From Rhabdophis nuchalis (Eukaryota > Chordata > Lepidosauria > Squamata > Natricidae): DNA of 64,000 nt. The stretch covers positions 164,449,503 through 164,513,502 of the forward strand of contig CM077645.1 of the NCBI GenBank assembly GCA_039707465.1, read 5' to 3'. A program made the position numbers and the translations under genes. Below the pieces are notes generated by a model, which saw nothing but the letters and a program-made list of their open reading frames with translations, was not told the origin of the DNA and did not search any database. How positions within the stretch are numbered: position 1 is the first letter of the stretch; every line of letters starts with the position of its first letter. Below, piece after piece: positions 1 through 10,179 of this stretch.

Positions 1-221
1 ATTTTTAATCATACAATAGAAAATCTGTGTAATGAGCTGGCTTAAAAGAAAGTAACTGACCCAGTTACTCAGGGAGTTTCCATGGCTGAGGATGGACTTA
101 ATCTGGTTCTTTTTAGTCCTAGGCTCCATTCATAAGCTGCAGTCCTTGAAGTGTGTGACATCAAAGAGCTTTTCATCTGAGCTAGAGAAAATCATCTGCT
201 ACTTCACTTTATTTTAAGTAA

Positions 222-337
222 ATGAATCTCCTCCTCCTCTTCTTCTTCTTCTTCCTCCTCCTCCCCTCCTCCTCCTCCCTTCCTCCTCCTCCTCCTCCCT
301 TCCTCCTCCTCCTCCTCCTCCTCCTCCTCCTCCTTCT
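222..337. repeat. (TCC/TTC)n microsatellite
   Basis: Pyrimidine-only tract of TCC and TTC triplets with a few CCC and CCTTCC interruptions. Poly-Leu/Ser and poly-Gly/Glu open frames on either strand here are artefacts of the repeat. Strong purine/pyrimidine strand asymmetry could allow triplex (H-DNA) structure. Confidence 0.95.
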
Positions 338-1196
338 GGTTCTTTGGAGAACAAATAAGAGATATCATGGGGGAAAAGAATTAGCAAAAGGAACACTTTT
401 CCTTTTTCCAGCAAAAACACCTCTCTGGATCCCACTCTGTTCGTCCAAAACCAATTTTGAATCAGCTTGAGGGCAACCATTCATGAATGAATAAATCTTA
501 GTATTTATCATATAATTATGGTGTTGGAAGGAATGTTAGCAGTCATTTAGCCATTCTCCTCATTATCTTTGATGGATGAACTTCCAGTCTCTAAAGATGT
601 TTATCAGAAGGATCTCTCTACTTTCTATGGCAACCTCTTCCCCTAGAAAAAGTAAAACAAAGGAACATTGGAATGGCAATATTAAAGAATTACTCCACAT
701 ATTTACATGGAAGTAAAATTATGAGTTTCTACAAAAAAAAAGAGATATGTGGATAGTTACACTGAACAGAATCTGATAATTTTTCTGCAGTGATAATTCC
801 ACACAAGCCATTCCACATTTATTTTTGTGAGAACCAAATATATATATTTGAAACCAACATACTGTAGAAATGGATGGATGTAAGTATGTAGGCATAAGGC
901 AGATTTGTATGTTTTTAAAATGGTTTCTCAGGGAATTTAATAGTCACGTAAGTTCAATGAAAATACTGAATGTTAAGTAAAATGCTGAGTAAAATGCAAA
1001 ATACTTACTATTTCTTAACATAGCCAGTAAAATAAAACACACTTACATCCCAGATCTAAATAAATTAAAAGCAACAACAATCGTATATACTCACCAATTG
1101 CTAACTTGAATTGTCCTCCTTTCTTAACCTATGCTGCCTTATTTGGAATCTGAGGCTCAACAAACTCTACAACTGTGTTTACTTTGAAACTTTAAT
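338..1196. other. AT-rich DNA, nothing recognised
   Basis: No coding potential, repeat family or RNA gene recognised. Only short A/T homopolymers and ordinary AT-rich sequence are seen. Confidence 0.5.
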
Positions 1197-1412
1197 TTAT
1201 CAGTTTGCCCTAATATTTTAGGCACCAGGCTTGAAACTGGGAGAGTGTGAATTGGAGTCCCATTTTAGGCATGAAAACTGCCTGGGTGACATTATCTCAG
1301 CCCAACCTACCTCATAAAGCTGTTAGTTGTGAGGAAAATAGGAAAAATGAGACTATTAAATATGTTTATTGCCTTGAGTTATTTTTAAAAATAATAAAGG
1401 TAGGATATAAAC
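1197..1412 (+). mobile_element. tRNA-derived SINE, family C (AATAAAGG tail)
   Basis: Matches two other copies in the window (58107-58490 plus strand, 26449-26590 minus strand). The head reads like a tRNA-derived promoter region followed by GGCACCAGGCTTGAAACTGG. The middle has the CTGGGTGAC...CAGCCCAACCTACCTCA block and the end has GCCTTGAGTTAT and AATAATAAAGGTAGGATATA. This layout is typical of squamate SINEs mobilised by a LINE that shares the 3' end. The 5' boundary is approximate. Confidence 0.7.
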
Positions 1413-1415
1413 AAG

Positions 1416-1982
1416 TGTTTTGGCACACCAGCGGCCAGGGCAGCTGGCAGCAGATTTGGACAATGAGGAGGTTGGGGAGATACATCGGCCAGTCCCGGAA
1501 TCTGGGGAAGACTCTGATGAGGGCTAAATGTTGGAGGTAAAGAGGGGGCCAGAGCCATATGTTATGGCATAGTTATCTGCTGCCTTCAGAGTCAGACATC
1601 AGTGAGTCTGTTCCCAGTATGCGCATCCGGAGAGTTGCCAAATGAAGGGAACAGCTAAAGAACAGGGGTCAACTTGGGAGTAAGGACACCGGTGGACAAT
1701 GAATGGTCCCTCCCAGAGGAAATAAAAGAGGAGCAAAGGGGAGTGGAGTTTGCAGGAGACAAATAGTTTGCTTAATTGATTCATGACTCTCTGAGACTCC
1801 TTGCCAGGTTTTGCATATATCCGCCTGTCAGTTCTCCAAGCCAGATAAGGTCTGTGACTGTAAATTCTCCCTTGAAAGACTTTTATGGGTATGAATAAGC
1901 AGAATTCACAGTAAATTAATAAAAGGGATTTTTGTCGGGACAAGGAGTTTGCTTCATGCCCTTGGGAAGCCTTGGTCAAACA
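1416..1982 (+). mobile_element. LTR-like repeat (possible old solo LTR)
   Basis: Begins TGTTTTGGCACACCAGCGG and ends GGTCAAACA, so it has TG...CA termini. It resembles the better supported LTR at 36221-36681: similar start (TGTT.TGGC.CA..C.GGC), a CCTCCCAGAGG block just before a TATA-like AAATAAAAG near 1717, and a GTCA.A.ACA end. No matching target duplication is visible (ACAAG on the left, TTGTA on the right). An old or rearranged copy, or an unrelated repeat, remains possible. Confidence 0.4.
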
Positions 1983-2290
1983 TTGTAATTCTAGGAACAG
2001 ACATAGAACTAAGTATACAATTAAGCTCCACTTATGAGGTTACACAGGCCGACATCTTAATGGTCACACAATTTGCCTCAAAGAAACATCTGGCTCTCTG
2101 TATATGATAAATACTGTAGGTAGGGGAAAATGCCTATACTCAGCACATTAATCTTCATTATATGTAGCTACATTACTGGATGATGATAGCCTATCTCTTT
2201 TGTTACTGTACACATTTCCTTTTATATAGATTTGAAAGAAATCATCCTCTCCACATCTGGTTGAATAGCTAACAAGGCTCTTTTATGTTA
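1983..2290. other. Unassigned AT-rich DNA
   Basis: No repeat family or gene signal recognised between the LTR-like repeat and the candidate exon. Confidence 0.5.
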
Positions 2291-2295
2291 CTTAC

Positions 2296-2475
2296 CTGCT
2301 GTGGATAGTTTCCTGGTACGGTATATGCAGATAGCGGCATATTTAATTTCCAGGCCATTTTAGAATCATTGAAAGGATGGAGAATTTCTCTATCATTCTG
2401 CTCTGCTACACTACCTCCAAGTCTCATAAATGAAACATAAGGCTTGTAAAAATAATACCCACCAAAAAAATCCAT
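2296..2475 (-). CDS. Candidate host coding exon (unrecognised)
   Basis: On the minus strand an open frame of 60 codons begins ATGGATTTTTTTGG (2475) and runs without a stop to CCACAGCAG, directly followed by GTAAGTAAC at 2295 and below, a near-perfect vertebrate splice donor. A second reading starts the exon at 2442 after an acceptor-like pyrimidine-rich stretch ending TACAAG, giving a 147-nt exon of 49 codons with phase 0 at both ends. The peptide has a natural-looking, non-repetitive composition (for example FMRLGGSVAEQ and LSAYTVPGNYPQQ) and does not resemble any mobile-element protein I know. I do not recognise the gene. A chance open frame next to a chance donor is a real alternative, as is a non-coding RNA exon. 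Confidence 0.3.
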
Positions 2476-2509
2476 GATTATATTTTTAATAATACATACC
2501 ACTAGGTGT

Positions 2510-3055
2510 CTCTATATAACAAAGTTTTGGACAAACATGGACACTTTGGTTCAAAAGAAGCTATCTTTTACCATGAAGAAATGGAATATCTATAACACAG
2601 TACACTAATAATTGCCATAAAAGTAGGCCAAGTGGAAATCTTCTAAGATGATCATTACTACAGCTACAGAAATTACACACTAGGCACTAAAAAAGAAAAG
2701 CCACATTATTTATTCTTATCATCAAACAAGATATTTTATTGATAGCTTTTCAGGACTGGCTCTATCATTAGTCTAATGTGAACATTCCAGGTAACAGAAC
2801 CAGAAGGGATAGCAGTAAGCTTAATTGACAACATAACATTTTGCAGATTGCCGTGGATGTTTTGCAGCTTGCTCTTCATCTCTTAAATTATTCTGTGGCT
2901 TTCATTTACAATGCTGTTTAACGTTGTCCAAACAGGTTTCATTAATATTTTGCATTCTACAGTACAAGTTGAACACAGGAGAAGCATTTTATGATGTACC
3001 ATAGCAGCTAAATAGTTTGGATCAATCTGATTATATCAATGTTCCTTTGTATGTA
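2510..3055. other. Unassigned AT-rich DNA
   Basis: No recognisable element. If the exon at 2296-2475 is real, this would be upstream intron or 5' flank on the minus strand. Confidence 0.4.
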
Positions 3056-3063
3056 CTATATAT

Positions 3064-3426
3064 CAGGGGTGAAATCCACCTACCTTTGCTACCAGTGAGG
3101 ACTTTCCACACATGCACAGAGCGCGCCTACAAAGGTAAGCAAAAAGTGGGAGGGGAATCCGCTGTGCCACGCAATTTAGATTAGCTAGAAAGCAGGACAT
3201 CCTACTTTCTAGCTAATATAAATCACATGTCACAGCTGATTGTCAGAAATACCGCTTCACCTGAAATGGTAGCATTTTTTTTACTACTGGTTCAGATGAA
3301 CAGGTAGCATTTTTACTACTGGTTCGGGCGAACAGGTAGCATTTTTACTACTGGTTCAAGTGAACAGGTAGCATTTTTACTACCAATTCAGGCTAACCGG
3401 TCCGAACCGGTAGAATTTCACCCCTG
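3064..3426 (+). mobile_element. Non-autonomous hAT MITE with 8-bp TSD
   Basis: Terminal inverted repeats CAGGGGTGAAATCC and GAATTTCACCCCTG are flanked on both sides by the exact 8-bp duplication CTATATAT (3056-3063 and 3427-3434). CAGGGG termini and an 8-bp duplication are hAT hallmarks. There is no transposase frame, so the element depends on an enzyme in trans. The interior carries GCTGTGCCACGC, also seen in the fragment at 37960-38151, and four tandem copies of a roughly 32-bp unit. Confidence 0.92.
3268..3400 (+). repeat. 32-bp tandem repeat inside the hAT MITE
   Basis: About four copies of a unit around GGTAGCATTTTTACTACTGG followed by TTC and a variable pentamer. It lies wholly inside the 3064-3426 element next to its right inverted repeat. 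Confidence 0.85.
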
Positions 3427-3434
3427 CTATATAT

Positions 3435-4325
3435 CCAACCCAAGGAATTATTAACTATGTCTTCAAACAAAATGAATAGACAGTTTATTCTATGCTACTT
3501 TCAATTTATCTTATTGCAGCCGAACATTTCTTACAGCATTTTTAAAACTACTGTGATGGAATACAAAAGGATATCTAAAGGAATTTTGATGGATATCACA
3601 TTAGGAGCTGGTAATTGAAATACAGCAGAATAGATAGATCAGATGGATCGGATCAAAGGCCTCATTAGTTCTGTACCCTATTTAGCTAATTATCTAAATA
3701 ATTATAATCATTATGGAAGGGGAATTACCATTCCAAGATTGTTGTACTGACAACAGATACCTGTTCGGCCTCAAACCCCTTTAAAAATGGGACCACCAGA
3801 CACTTCAAAGAAAGCATCTATTTCATAGAAGCATTACCTGCAGCCTTTCACTTTGACTAATATATCAAATATGCTACAAATATAAATGCTAAAGAAAAAT
3901 GTCACATTTATTATTATCTTAGGGTTTTATAAAGATGTGAATCAGTGCATGGAAAAAAAACCTAATTCATAATTAACTTTCTTTTACTAAGGAAGATATA
4001 AAATTAAAACAGCATCTATTATTATGGAAGAATTCTGCTTTTTATTTAGCGGATATACATTTCAATGCTAGAAAAAAGGAAGACTATTCTGATGGTTGGC
4101 ACATTGATACCTAATTATTACTAAATAGGCTGCCACATTTAAACAGCAAGGCATTGGGAAGAAACACTTTGTTTTCAAACTGATAGATTTTCCATCCAAT
4201 CACCTTAAGCAACTCATTATTTTATATCTTTTGCTAGACTCCCCCTATTTCTGATTGGTGTTTTATTTTCCATCACTTCTGCTCCAATTCGCAGCATCAA
4301 TTGCATTGCTTAATATATGTGTTTT
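3435..4325. other. Unassigned AT-rich DNA
   Basis: Nothing recognised. No long open frame and no similarity to other parts of the window. Confidence 0.5.
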
Positions 4326-4330
4326 GTGAT

Positions 4331-4392
<62 letters not shown>

Positions 4393-4431
4393 CAGAGATA
4401 GAGAGATAGACAGACAGACAGACAGACAGAC
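4331..4431 (+). repeat. (GATA)n/(GACA)n microsatellite
   Basis: About fifteen GATA units, then an imperfect GAGATAGAGA linker, then GACA units. Adjacent GATA and GACA tracts are the Bkm type of satellite first described from snakes. Confidence 0.95.
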
Positions 4432-4604
4432 TCATACAAATATTCTTCGGTAACTCTTATGTCTAATGTTTATTAGCAAATATTTAATTTTTCCTTCTTT
4501 CATATTTATGTTTTTATACTTCATATTACAGTTTTATTTCCCTCAACTTTTCTCTTGTTAATGCATAGGAAGGCAATATTATGTGTGTTCGTATGTGTGT
4601 GTCT

Positions 4605-5268
4605 CAGATCAAGGACATCTCGGCAAGGCCAGCTCACTGCCACCATCTCACCACCGTCAAGTCACCTTTGCCAACTCACTGCCACCAAGTTGCTGCAGGA
4701 CAACTCAACACATCCCATTCACCATGGGAACAAGTCCCCATGAGCATCTGGAGGCAGAGCTGGGCAGGCAGGCAAGCAAGGAGGTGAGCAGAGTGCAAAG
4801 CAGCATTGGCAATCAGAGTCTTCCCATTTTCACATCTCTTGCCACTGTTACAGTACCAAGCTCCAGGCCATTTGGATTTCAGGCTGTTTGGTAGTGGTAA
4901 TGGTGAGCAGTGAGTGGTGGGACACAGTGGCTCAGCATGTCCCATTTTCACACACCTCGCCAATGACACTGCACTGAACTCTCGCAGTCCAGTGCAATGG
5001 CAGCAACAGGAATGTGTATAAATGAAACATGTCCAGCCGCCTCCTTCCCACTGCCCACCTTGCCCACCGCTGCCATCACCATCCCAAGACTCTTCAGCCC
5101 GGAGCTCGATAATAGCAGTGGTCGTATCTGAGAAAATGGGGAGCCCTTGGACATTGCCACTGCCCACACATTCGCTTAACTGCCTGCTTGGCAATTCCTC
5201 TGGATGCCCATGCCAAGTTGTCGATGTGGTAAATTGGCCCTGTTGAGTTGTCTTATGATGACTTGCTG
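4605..5268. mobile_element. CpG-decayed interspersed repeat, left part
   Basis: GC-richer than its surroundings, with abundant CA and TG dinucleotides as expected of decayed CpG sites. It contains runs such as TTGAGTTGTC and GCCAACTCACTGCCACC. The same style of sequence (GAGTTGGCAGAG, TTGAGTTGTCCCATTCTG) resumes at 5894 after the CR1 insertion, so the two pieces were probably one repeat. The 203-codon minus-strand frame over it has no recognisable protein similarity. The class is unknown. Confidence 0.45.
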
Positions 5269-5270
5269 GT

Positions 5271-5893
5271 AATACAATACAATACAATAGCAGAGTTGGA
5301 AGGGACCTTGTAGGTGTTCTAGTCCAACCCCCTGCATGGGCAGGAACCTTATACCATTTCAGACAAATGGCTATCTAACATCTTTTTAAAGACTTCCAGG
5401 GTTGGGGCATTCACAACTTCTGGAGGCAAGCTGTTCCAGAGGTTAATTGTTCTAACTGTCAGGAAATTTCTCCTTAGTTCTAAGTTGCTTCTCTCCTTGA
5501 TTAGTCTCCACCCGTTGCTTCTTGTCCTGCCCCCAGGTGCCTTGGAGAATAGTTTGATTCCCTCTTCTTTGTGGCACCCTCTGAGATATCGGAACACTGC
5601 TATCATGTCTCCCCTGGTCCTTCTCTTCATCAAGCTAGACATACCCAGCTCCTGCAACCGTTCTTCATATGTTTTAGTCTCCAGTCCCCTAATCATCTTT
5701 GTTGCTCTTCTCTGCACTCTTTCCAGAGTCTCCACGTCTTTTCTACATCGTGGCGACCAAAACTGTATGCAGTATTCCAAGTGTGGCCATACCAAGGCAC
5801 CATACAGTGGCATTAACACTTCACGTGATCTAGATTCTATCCCTCTGTTTATGCAGCCTAGAACTGTGTTGGCTTTTTTGGCAGCTGCTGAGC
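5271..5893 (-). mobile_element. CR1 LINE, 3' fragment
   Basis: Minus-strand 5'-truncated CR1. The decoded protein is the C-terminal end of the CR1 reverse-transcriptase polyprotein ([52 protein letters not shown]), which follows the RT domain. The frame is open from about 5898 down to the natural stop at 5349. The 3' end carries the conserved GGTCCCTTCCAACTCTGCTA block and a short (ATTGT)n tail, here seen as TACAA repeats. It interrupts the repeat at 4605-5990. Confidence 0.92.
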
Positions 5894-5990
5894 TGTAATG
5901 AGTTGGCAGAGATGACTTAGCAGCAGATGAGTTGGCTGCACCAAACTGGCCACTCTTGAGTTGTCCCATTCTGATGTATCTCTGTGTAAA
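5894..5990. mobile_element. CpG-decayed interspersed repeat, right part
   Basis: Continuation of the repeat at 4605-5268 on the far side of the CR1 insertion, with GATGAGTTGGCTGCACC and TTGAGTTGTCCC motifs. Confidence 0.4.
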
Positions 5991-6407
5991 AATAACAATT
6001 GTAAGCATAGAAGTTTTTTAAGATCGTATAATACTATACAATGCAAAATGTCCCTGTGGAGTTCTTAAGCATAAAATATTCTGTTTTCTTTTTATATATC
6101 AATAGTTACCATGCGGATGTTATTTTGGACCAACCAACTTTGCATAAGAATAATTAAGAAACTAAGTCTATTCCCATTAGGCCAATAACATGCTATGCCA
6201 CTTCACAAAATGGAGCCCAATTACAAATTAGATTTTAAGTGTGAAATTATAATTAAAGTAAAATAATTCAATGTTGAAATTGAACCCCAGCGCCCAACAA
6301 ATGAGAAATACAAATCTAAGATCCCAGTTACTTAATGAACCGCATACTCCCATGGACTGTATGTAGTTCTCTTATCAATCTTGGGTTATTGTGGCATCTG
6401 TTGCATT
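5991..6407. other. Unassigned AT-rich DNA
   Basis: No element or gene recognised. Confidence 0.5.
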
Positions 6408-6972
6408 GGCTTGGTGGCACAGTGGTTAGAGTGCAGTACTGCAGGCTACTTCTGCTGACTGCCAGCTGCCTGCAATTTGGCAGTTCAAATTTTTTTTTTA
6501 TTTGTGAAAAACAATTTTATCGGTTTTTACAATATGCATGGGAAAAAGGGTTATAGGGTATGTAATGACATTTTAGTGGCTTCCATGTCGGAGGTGGTGG
6601 TCCCCCCCAAAACTCCAAATAATTTTTTTAATAAAAAAGCAAAGGGCAAGTATACATATATTTACCTTGCATAATTCATACATTCAATCTTGTTTTTCCT
6701 TACCATCCCTTTTCAAAAATCACAGTAATAAACTCAAACAAAATCATTTTTGAGACCTGAGTCTTTTTGCTATTGATTTTTCTTCTTCCTTCCCGCCGAT
6801 GGGCGGGGCCCTGGCAGTTCAAAACTTGACTTAGCCTTCCATCCTTCTGAGGTGGGTAAAATGAGGACCCAGATTGTTGGGGGCAATATGCTGACTCTGT
6901 AAACCACTTAGAGAGGGCTGTAAAGCACTGTGAAGTGGTGTATAAGTCTCAGTGCTATTGCTATTGCTATTT
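6408..6972 (+). mobile_element. tRNA-derived SINE, family A, split by an insertion
   Basis: Starts GGCTTGGTGGCACAGTGG, an A-box-like tRNA promoter, then GCAGTACTGCAGGCTACTTC. After the interruption it resumes ACTTGACTTAGCCTTCCATC and GGTAAAATGAGGACCCAGA, and ends GTGCTATTGCTATTGCTATT. The same family lies on the minus strand at 25927-26152, uninterrupted, which confirms that 6490-6811 is foreign. Confidence 0.9.
6490..6811 (-). mobile_element. Poly-A retroposon nested in SINE A
   Basis: A 322-bp block lies between two exact copies of the 12-bp TGGCAGTTCAAA (6478-6489 and 6812-6823), the target duplication. The left edge starts with poly-T, so the element lies on the minus strand with a 3' poly-A tail preceded by an AATAAA-type signal. 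Its 5' end on the minus strand is GC-rich (AGGGCCCCGCCCATCGGCGG). I do not recognise the family. Duplication length and poly-A tail point to L1-type target-primed integration. Confidence 0.85.
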
Positions 6973-7965
6973 GATAGCATAGTTTACTATTGCTTCTTTT
7001 GTGGCAAAGAGGAGTTGGAAAAGGATTCCTTTATATTATTGCTTAAGAGATCGCTAAATTCATATTTATTCACTAACCTTTCAATGTTTTAATATTTTGA
7101 AGTAAGGATTATACATTTATGTTTCTTATTTTTAATGATACATTTATCATTGTTTTACTTTATTTTTGGTACTGCCCAGACCCATTAATTTAAAAGAATG
7201 CATAGCATATCACTTTTCATAAATAAATTAATGTGCTTCACTGGTGCCTCTCTATCAGTGATTTTATTGAAAGAGGTGGCAGTGGAAATCAGCATTGCAC
7301 AAAGCCAACATTATGAAATAATCTAAGCTTGGAGCACAGAAAATCTTTTTGATAAATGAGCCTTTGCTTGAGGAATGGAAATGTGTCAAATGATAGCAAA
7401 ATAATTTAGATAGTTCTGTAGGCTATAGAAATATTCATGTTTGTGAACAGGAACTCAAAAATCAATATACAATTCTATTCTATTCTAATTAATCTAGGAT
7501 CTTCTATCAGCACAGCATACATTTTAACATATTTCTTCAATGAGATTGTTGTTGTTCTTTCTTTTCTCTGTCATTGTTGCAGGGGGAAAAAGGCTTTACT
7601 TCAATTGTTGCAAAACCAAATAGTAAGTCACTGTCGATGCAAAGAGGAGGAAGAGAGAAAGAGAGGATTATTTAATTTTTGCTGTTATTGTTTACAAATA
7701 TTACAAGTCAGTGGGTTGCCACATTGCAGTGATTCCTGACAATAACACCACAACACTGCTTTATTAACTTAATGACATAATTGCTTTATATTTATGTTGA
7801 ATAAACAGGATAAGAATTGTGTTAATTAGAAAATAAACAGACTTAATGTTATGTCTTGATACTGAGGCTTAAGTATCAAGTAGATGTTATGCCGTGCAGC
7901 AGAATACAATTACATTTGATGCAATTAATCTATTCACCCAGATCAGGACCAAGCAGCGGGAGATG
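6973..7965. other. Unassigned AT-rich DNA
   Basis: Nothing recognised. A short frame at 7437-7739 has no protein similarity I can name. Confidence 0.45.
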
Positions 7966-7969
7966 TAGA

Positions 7970-8040
7970 GCACAGGTGTCAAACCTTGGCAACTTAAGAC
8001 TTGTGGACTTCAACTCCCAGAATTCCCCAGTCAGCATGAA
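7970..8040 (+). mobile_element. Half copy of the palindromic hAT MITE
   Basis: CAGGTGTCAAACCTTGGCAAC through CTTCAACTCCCAGAATTCC matches one arm of the palindromic MITEs at 20729, 31709 and 37113. The second arm and the target duplication are not visible. Confidence 0.6.
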
Positions 8041-8047
8041 TTGGACA

Positions 8048-8419
8048 CAGTGGTAAGATTCAGCCAGTTCACACCTGTTTGGGAGAACTGGTTATTAACA
8101 TTCTAAGCAGTTCAGAGAACCAGTTGTTGGAAAGAAAACTTATTTTGTTTTTTTCCCACTTTACAGGGGTAATTTTGTAAGGAAGGCAGGAAGGAAACAT
8201 TCTTGTGTTGTTTCTAGCCTCATCTTTATTGCTCTGCTTACAGAAACTGTCTCTCTGGTTAACCCTTATTACATTGCAGCAGCTAAGGTGAAGTGCCCAT
8301 TGACCTGAGTGATGTTGAATTGGCCACGCCTACCCAGTCACATGATCACTCTACCATGCCTACCCAGCTGGTCATTAGGGTAGAGAACCAGTTGTTAAAT
8401 TATTTGAATCCCACCACTG
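8048..8419 (+). mobile_element. Non-autonomous hAT element
   Basis: Inverted ends CAGTGGTAAGATTCA and TGAATCCCACCACTG are flanked by ATTGGACA (8040-8047) and GTTGGATA (8420-8427), a 6-of-8 target duplication. The interior contains GAGAACCAGTTGTT-type repeats of the terminal region. There is no transposase frame. Confidence 0.82.
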
Positions 8420-8679
8420 GTTGGATACCCTTCAGTATGGAGACTACACCTTCCCCTGCATGGAGCTCTGGAGAGGTTGCTGGCTTGTCCCAATCTGAAA
8501 CACTTGAGTGAAAAACTCTCAATTTGAGCAGCAAACTTCTCCTGACTGAGTAACAATACACTGCTTATGTACTAAGAACAAACTGTTTTGTACGATAGGA
8601 TAAACAGCCTTCTCATTTATCTTTTTAAACAAGAAGTATATAGTGATAAACATATTCTTAAAAATAGAAGTAGGACTAC

Positions 8680-8833
8680 CAGAGGTGGGTTGCTTCTGGT
8701 TTGCCCCAGATCGTGTGAACTGGTAGTGGTGGTGGTGGGAGGCTCCTCCCACCATGCACAGAAGCATCGTGCAAGCGAACGCACACATGAGCATGAGAGA
8801 ACTGGTAGAGCTGGGATTTGCAACCAACCTCTG
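8680..8833 (+). mobile_element. Short hAT MITE with perfect 8-bp TSD
   Basis: Inverted ends CAGAGGTGGGTTGC and GCAACCAACCTCTG, with the exact duplication AGGACTAC on both sides (8672-8679 and 8834-8841). At 154 bp it has no coding capacity. Confidence 0.93.
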
Positions 8834-8841
8834 AGGACTAC

Positions 8842-9437
8842 CATAACTGAACTTCAAAAATCTGGACATTTGAAGATGGGAAAATGAGAGTTTATAAAAG
8901 CAAAACAAAATGTAACTGCAGCTTGGGACTATATATCCACACATGCACAAGACATAATAATAAGTATTTAAAACAAACATTTAAAATAGATAGTTAATAT
9001 TTGCAACCCAAAAGACATTTGTTTCAGCAAAGATAATCTAGTAAGAATTATTTTCTTGATGAAACTGAAAAAGGTAATCAGATGTGAATAATAATAAAAC
9101 ATTCTTCAATGAAATAATTCTTCAGTATAATTTGCTGTTCTCTTAATTATCCCAATAATGCTATGTCTCACATTCTAAAATATCATTGATTAAAAAGAAA
9201 AAGTACTTTGGTTGCAATGTTTTACTGTAGAAAATATAACAGATAACAAAAACATATTAATTTCTTTTAACCACACAATTTTATATACTAGGGAAAAAAT
9301 GAACAATAAACCATTAACAATTGAAATCTACACTTTATAACTTTTCATATTTCCTCAACAATTTTCAAGGAAAAAGAGAAGCCAACCAAAGATTGTCATC
9401 AAAGATGGTGATATTAATTTGATTACAATTCCTTCAC
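8842..9437. other. Unassigned AT-rich DNA
   Basis: AT-rich sequence with no recognised element up to the truncated L2 copy. Confidence 0.5.
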
Positions 9438-10112
9438 CTTACCCCTGTGGATGGGGCACGCAACTTGGGCATCCTCCCCTTGAGGTGCACCCGAAGGCTT
9501 CAGCTAGTCCAGAATGCAGCTGCGCTGGCAGTTATGGGAGCCTCTAGGTTCTCCCATGTAACACCGCTCCTGCGCGAGCTGCACTGGCTGCCTGTCGTCT
9601 TTCGGGTGCGCTTCAAGGTGTTAGTTACCATCTTTAAAGCGCTCCATGGCACGGGACCTAGCTATCTGCGGGATCGCATTCTGCCTCATACATCCCTGCG
9701 ACCGATTCGCTCCCACAGAGAGGGACTTCTCCGGGTGCCGTCCACTAGGCTGTGCCAGCGGGCGACGTCCAGGGGAAGCGCCTTCTCTGTGGCGGGCCCG
9801 ACCCTCTGGAACGACCTTCCCCCCGAAATCAGAACCACCACAGACCTTCGCTCCTTCCGACAGCTTTTAAAAACTCATTTCTTCCGTTTGGCTGGCCTAG
9901 GGTAATTTTAATTAAGTTATAGTGTTAAGGGGTTTTAGGGACAGTTTTTAGTTTTTATAGATGTTTTTAGTGCAGGATATGTTTAATTGTGATTTTAAAT
10001 TTTGTACTCTGTTTGTGTCTATTGTTTTTAATTTTCCTGTGCCCCGCCTCGAGTCCCTTTGGGGAGAGAGAGCGGGTTATAAATAAAATTTATTATTATT
10101 ATTATTATTATT
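9438..10112 (+). mobile_element. L2-clade LINE, 5'-truncated and internally deleted
   Basis: Homology to the full copy starts at ACCCCTGTGGATGGGGC (15184 in that copy). After 40 bp it jumps from the codons for NLGIL straight to PLRCTRRLQ, removing 177 bp (59 codons) at a CTCC microhomology and keeping the frame. The remaining 152-codon frame is open (LHWLPVVFRVRFKVLV, SHREGLLRVPS, GPTLWNDLPPE) to the natural LAGLG stop near 9905. The 3' UTR ends with GAGTCCCTTTGGGG and an (ATT)n tail at 10091-10112. Confidence 0.92.
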
Positions 10113-10179
10113 GAAAAGAATCAAGAAATACTTTAATGAATGTAATTCAATTGAGCCATGTACTTTGTGTATGGTCGTC

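Noticed and set aside
4676..5287. 203-codon open frame on the minus strand
   Set aside because: It lies over a CpG-decayed repeat and the CR1 tail, has Cys/His/Gly-rich composition without a known domain, and starts in CR1 tail repeats.
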